From Pseudaquabacterium pictum (lineage in GTDB: Bacteria; Pseudomonadota; Gammaproteobacteria; Burkholderiales; Burkholderiaceae_C): a stretch of DNA of 64,000 nucleotides. How positions within the stretch are numbered: the stretch's first letter is position 1; every line of letters starts with the position of its first letter. Below, one piece after another: positions 61,848 to 64,000 of the stretch. The notes beneath the pieces are model-generated. The model did not search any database, was not told the origin of the DNA, and saw only the letters and a program-made list of their open reading frames with translations. The stretch lies in contig NZ_BJCL01000020.1 of NCBI RefSeq assembly GCF_005403045.1, positions 21,270 through 85,269 of the forward strand, read 5' to 3'. The position numbers and the translations under genes are program-made.

Positions 61848-61880
61848 GGAATGGCGCGGTTCACAACACCGCGCAATTCC
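61848..61880 (+). terminator. Hairpin after gap
   Basis: GGAAT-g-GCGCGGT (61848-61860) pairs with ACCGCGC-a-ATTCC (61868-61880) as a 12-bp stem with one mismatch and a 7-base loop, 14 bases past the gap stop. No T-tract follows, so it may stabilise the mRNA end or be an operator rather than a classic terminator. Confidence 0.45.
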
Positions 61881-61974
61881 AGACATCCAGGTTCACCTGG
61901 CCGGGCTAGCATCCCGGCCAGTTGCGTTTTGGGGCGAGGCCCCGGCGCGTGTGCGGGCGGGCAGGGAGGCAGCG

Positions 61975-63984
61975 ATGGCAGGTCAGGGGATGCGGATGTG
62001 GCGGCGGATGGTGGCGGCGGTGCTGCCTGCGCTGGGGCTGCTGCTGGCCGCGGGCGCGGCACCGGCTGCCGAAAAGACCATCCAGCGGCTGGGCAACCGG
62101 CCGGCGGTGGCGAGCGACGTGGACGACGACGGCCTGGCCCGGGTCATCGTCCGGTACAAGGCCGGCAGCGCGCTGGCGGCTGAAGGCGACGGCACGCCGC
62201 GCCAGGCCCAGCGCCTGGGCCGCCAGCTCGGTCTGGCGATGGAAGACCGCCATGTGCTCGGCCGCCGCACCCAGAGCCTGCGGGCGCGGGGCATCGGCTC
62301 AGCCGCGCTGGCAGCCAAGCTGGCTGCCCGGGCCGACGTGGAATGGGCCGTGCCGGTGCGCCGCAAGACCATCACCGCCGCGCTGCCCAACGACCCGTAC
62401 TTCGGCGCCAACCAGCCCACCATCACGCCCACCGTGGGCCAGTGGTACCTGCGCGCGCCTGACAGCACCTTCGTCGCCGCCATCAATGCGCTGGGTGCCT
62501 GGGCGATCACCGAGGGCTCGTCGGCCATCACCGTGGCGGTGATCGACACCGGCGTGCGGCTGGACCACCCCGACCTGGCCGGCAAGCTGCGCCCGGGCTA
62601 CGACTTCGTCAGCCGCACCACCACCGCGGCCGATGGCGGCGGCCGTGATGCCGACCCCAGCGACCCGGGTGACTTCGGCAGCGCCGGCATCAGCAGCTGG
62701 CACGGCACCCAGGTGGCCGGCCTGGTGGGCGCGGCCAGCGACAACGGCATCGGCATCGCCGGCACTGGCCGCAACACCATGGTGCTGCCGGTGCGGGCGC
62801 TGGGCAAGGATGGCGGCTTCGACGACGACATCCAGGCCGCGATGCGCTGGTCGGGCGGGCTGTCCAATGGCGCCAGCTGCACCAGCGCCTCCACCGCGAC
62901 GGCCGCTTGCAACCCGTTCCCGGCCCGGGTCATCAACCTGAGCCTGGGCTCGGAGGGCAGCTGCAGCGTGGCCTACCGCACGCTGGTGGCCGAGCTGGGC
63001 GCCGCCGGCGTCAGCGTGGTGGCGGCTGCGGGCAACGGCAACGGCCTGGCTGTCAACGAGCCGGCCAACTGCGACGGCGTGATCGCCGTGGCCGGCATCC
63101 GCCATGCCGGCACCAAGGTGGGCTACAGCAACCTGGGGACCGAGGTCAGCGTCGCGGCGCCGGCCGGCAACTGCGTCAACCTCTCCGGTGCCTGCCTCTA
63201 CCCGCTGCTGACCACCGACAACGACGGCACCACCACGCCGGGCAACAACACCTACAGCTCCAGCGACAGGCCGTCGCTGGGCACCAGCTTCGCATCGCCG
63301 CTGGTGGCGGGCACGGTGGGGCTGATGCTGGCGGTCAACCCGGCACTCACCAGCAGCCAGATCAAGGCCTTGCTGCGCAGCACGGCACGGCCTTTCCCCA
63401 GCACCGGCGCGCAGGAGCCTGGCACCGGCATCTGCCAGGCACCGTCCGCCACCGAGCAGATCGAGTGCTACTGCACCGTCAGCACCTGCGGCACCGGCAT
63501 GCTGGATGCGGGCGCCGCCGTCGCGGCGGTGCAGGCAGCCATGGCGGTGCCCACGGCCGCGATCACGGCATCGGCCACGTCGCCCACGGCCGGCACCGCG
63601 GTCACGCTGGGCAGCGCGGGGTCCGGCGCCACCACTGGCCGCACGCTCACCGGCTTCCAGTGGACGCTCACCAGCGGGGCTGGCCTGGCCAGCTTTGTCG
63701 GTGCCACCGATGGCAGCACGGCCACGCTGGCCACCAGCGGTGCCGGCACGGTGGTGGTGCAGCTCACGGTGACCGACAGCACCGGTGCCACCGGCACGGC
63801 CAGCCAGACCATCACCGTGGCCGCTGCGCCGGTGGTGGTGACGCCACCCAACACCAACACCGACGGCGCGTCATCCGGCGGCGGTGGCGGCGCCATGGGG
63901 GCCGGCTGGGTGCTGGGACTGCTGGCCGCGGCCGGGCTGCTGCGGCGGCGGGCGCCGCGCCCGGCCGTCAGCGCGACGCGCTGA
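61975..63984 (+). CDS. Exported subtilisin-like serine protease with GlyGly-CTERM tail
   Basis: Protease of 669 residues. A signal peptide (about 1-32) is followed by an inhibitor-like propeptide, then the S8 catalytic domain with Asp191 in VAVIDTGVRLDHPDL, His243 in SSWHGTQVAGL and Ser438 in GTSFASPLVAG. A PKD/Ig-like beta domain (about 525-615, ITASATSPTAGTAVTLGSAG) leads to the C-terminus SSGGGGGAMGAG, a short hydrophobic helix (643-656) and RRR at 657-659. This is the GlyGly-CTERM sorting tail, cut by rhombosortase, which matches the rhombosortase-like gene elsewhere in the window. Cys pairs are present in the catalytic domain. The ATG at 61975 follows a strong AGGGAGG site. Confidence 0.9.
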   Translation: MAGQGMRMWRRMVAAVLPALGLLLAAGAAPAAEKTIQRLGNRPAVASDVDDDGLARVIVRYKAGSALAAEGDGTPRQAQRLGRQLGLAMEDRHVLGRRTQSLRARGIGSAALAAKLAARADVEWAVPVRRKTITAALPNDPYFGANQPTITPTVGQWYLRAPDSTFVAAINALGAWAITEGSSAITVAVIDTGVRLDHPDLAGKLRPGYDFVSRTTTAADGGGRDADPSDPGDFGSAGISSWHGTQVAGLVGAASDNGIGIAGTGRNTMVLPVRALGKDGGFDDDIQAAMRWSGGLSNGASCTSASTATAACNPFPARVINLSLGSEGSCSVAYRTLVAELGAAGVSVVAAAGNGNGLAVNEPANCDGVIAVAGIRHAGTKVGYSNLGTEVSVAAPAGNCVNLSGACLYPLLTTDNDGTTTPGNNTYSSSDRPSLGTSFASPLVAGTVGLMLAVNPALTSSQIKALLRSTARPFPSTGAQEPGTGICQAPSATEQIECYCTVSTCGTGMLDAGAAVAAVQAAMAVPTAAITASATSPTAGTAVTLGSAGSGATTGRTLTGFQWTLTSGAGLASFVGATDGSTATLATSGAGTVVVQLTVTDSTGATGTASQTITVAAAPVVVTPPNTNTDGASSGGGGGAMGAGWVLGLLAAAGLLRRRAPRPAVSATR

Positions 63985-64000
63985 CCGAGGCCGCTGCGGG

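Overview
The window is about 64 kb of very GC-rich (roughly 70% or more), densely coding DNA from a chromosome of a beta-proteobacterium, most likely order Burkholderiales in the Rubrivivax/Leptothrix/Ideonella/Roseateles neighbourhood. This rests on familiar gene blocks (leuS-lptE-holA, dapB-bamE divergent from fur, hpf-ptsN-hprK, glnE divergent from yhdP, tkt with gap), a DUF4148 protein and the overall protein flavour; it is an inference, not a database match. I see no rRNA, tRNA, CRISPR array, transposase, integrase or prophage gene. Many long open frames antisense to real genes are GC artefacts.

Layout. 1-2.5 kb: a copper/heavy-metal type two-component pair (kinase cut by the window edge) with a CusR-like box and a small exported DUF4148 protein. 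2.5-8.6 kb: a three-gene sensory operon (PAS kinase, FixJ-like regulator, BvgS-like hybrid kinase). 8.7-12.2 kb: thiL-pgpA-pncC-ghrA and an exported NTF2-like protein. 12.2-19.1 kb (minus): bamE-dapB-tolQ/exbB-tolR/exbD-leuS-lptE-holA, divergent from fur. 19.6-21.6 kb (minus): hpf, then ptsN-hprK with its own promoter. 22.0-24.9 kb: an HTH-REC fusion, a single-domain receiver, corA and a TonB-C-like exported protein. 25.0-32.1 kb (minus): an eight-gene lipid/oxidative-stress cluster (FAD oxidoreductase, DUF1365, cyclopropane-fatty-acid-synthase-like methyltransferase, chalcone-isomerase-like protein, MFS carrier, DUF3833 lipoprotein, SDR, SnoaL-like protein), preceded by a leader with two perfect palindromes and a glutathione peroxidase gene. 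33-36.4 kb: a di-iron acyl-ACP-desaturase-like protein, a GST, an EamA exporter and a rhombosortase-like protease. 36.4-43.6 kb: glnE and yhdP, divergent. 43.6-50.4 kb: a photoactive yellow protein (PYP) homologue next to a hybrid kinase, then a divergent ECF sigma factor and Ser/Thr kinase pair. 50.4-54.3 kb: aroG behind an aromatic leader peptide and attenuator, a sedolisin-type lipoprotein protease and a small lipoprotein. 54.3-57.6 kb (minus): a UbiH-like monooxygenase, an exported hypothetical, murU and a hemerythrin. 57.7-64 kb: tkt, an exported TonB-C repeat protein, gap and a subtilase ending in a GlyGly-CTERM sorting tail.

Most notable: (i) a PYP homologue keeping the Tyr, Glu and chromophore-Cys positions, 16 bases upstream of a PAS hybrid kinase; (ii) a textbook transcription attenuator before aroG, with a leader peptide rich in Phe, Tyr and Trp, which ordinary annotation would miss; (iii) a rhombosortase and a GlyGly-CTERM protease substrate in the same window; (iv) the lipid-modifying cluster, resembling genes induced by singlet oxygen or light in other proteobacteria. 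Together with the PYP and the peroxidase it suggests an organism that senses and copes with light or photo-oxidative stress, which is inference.
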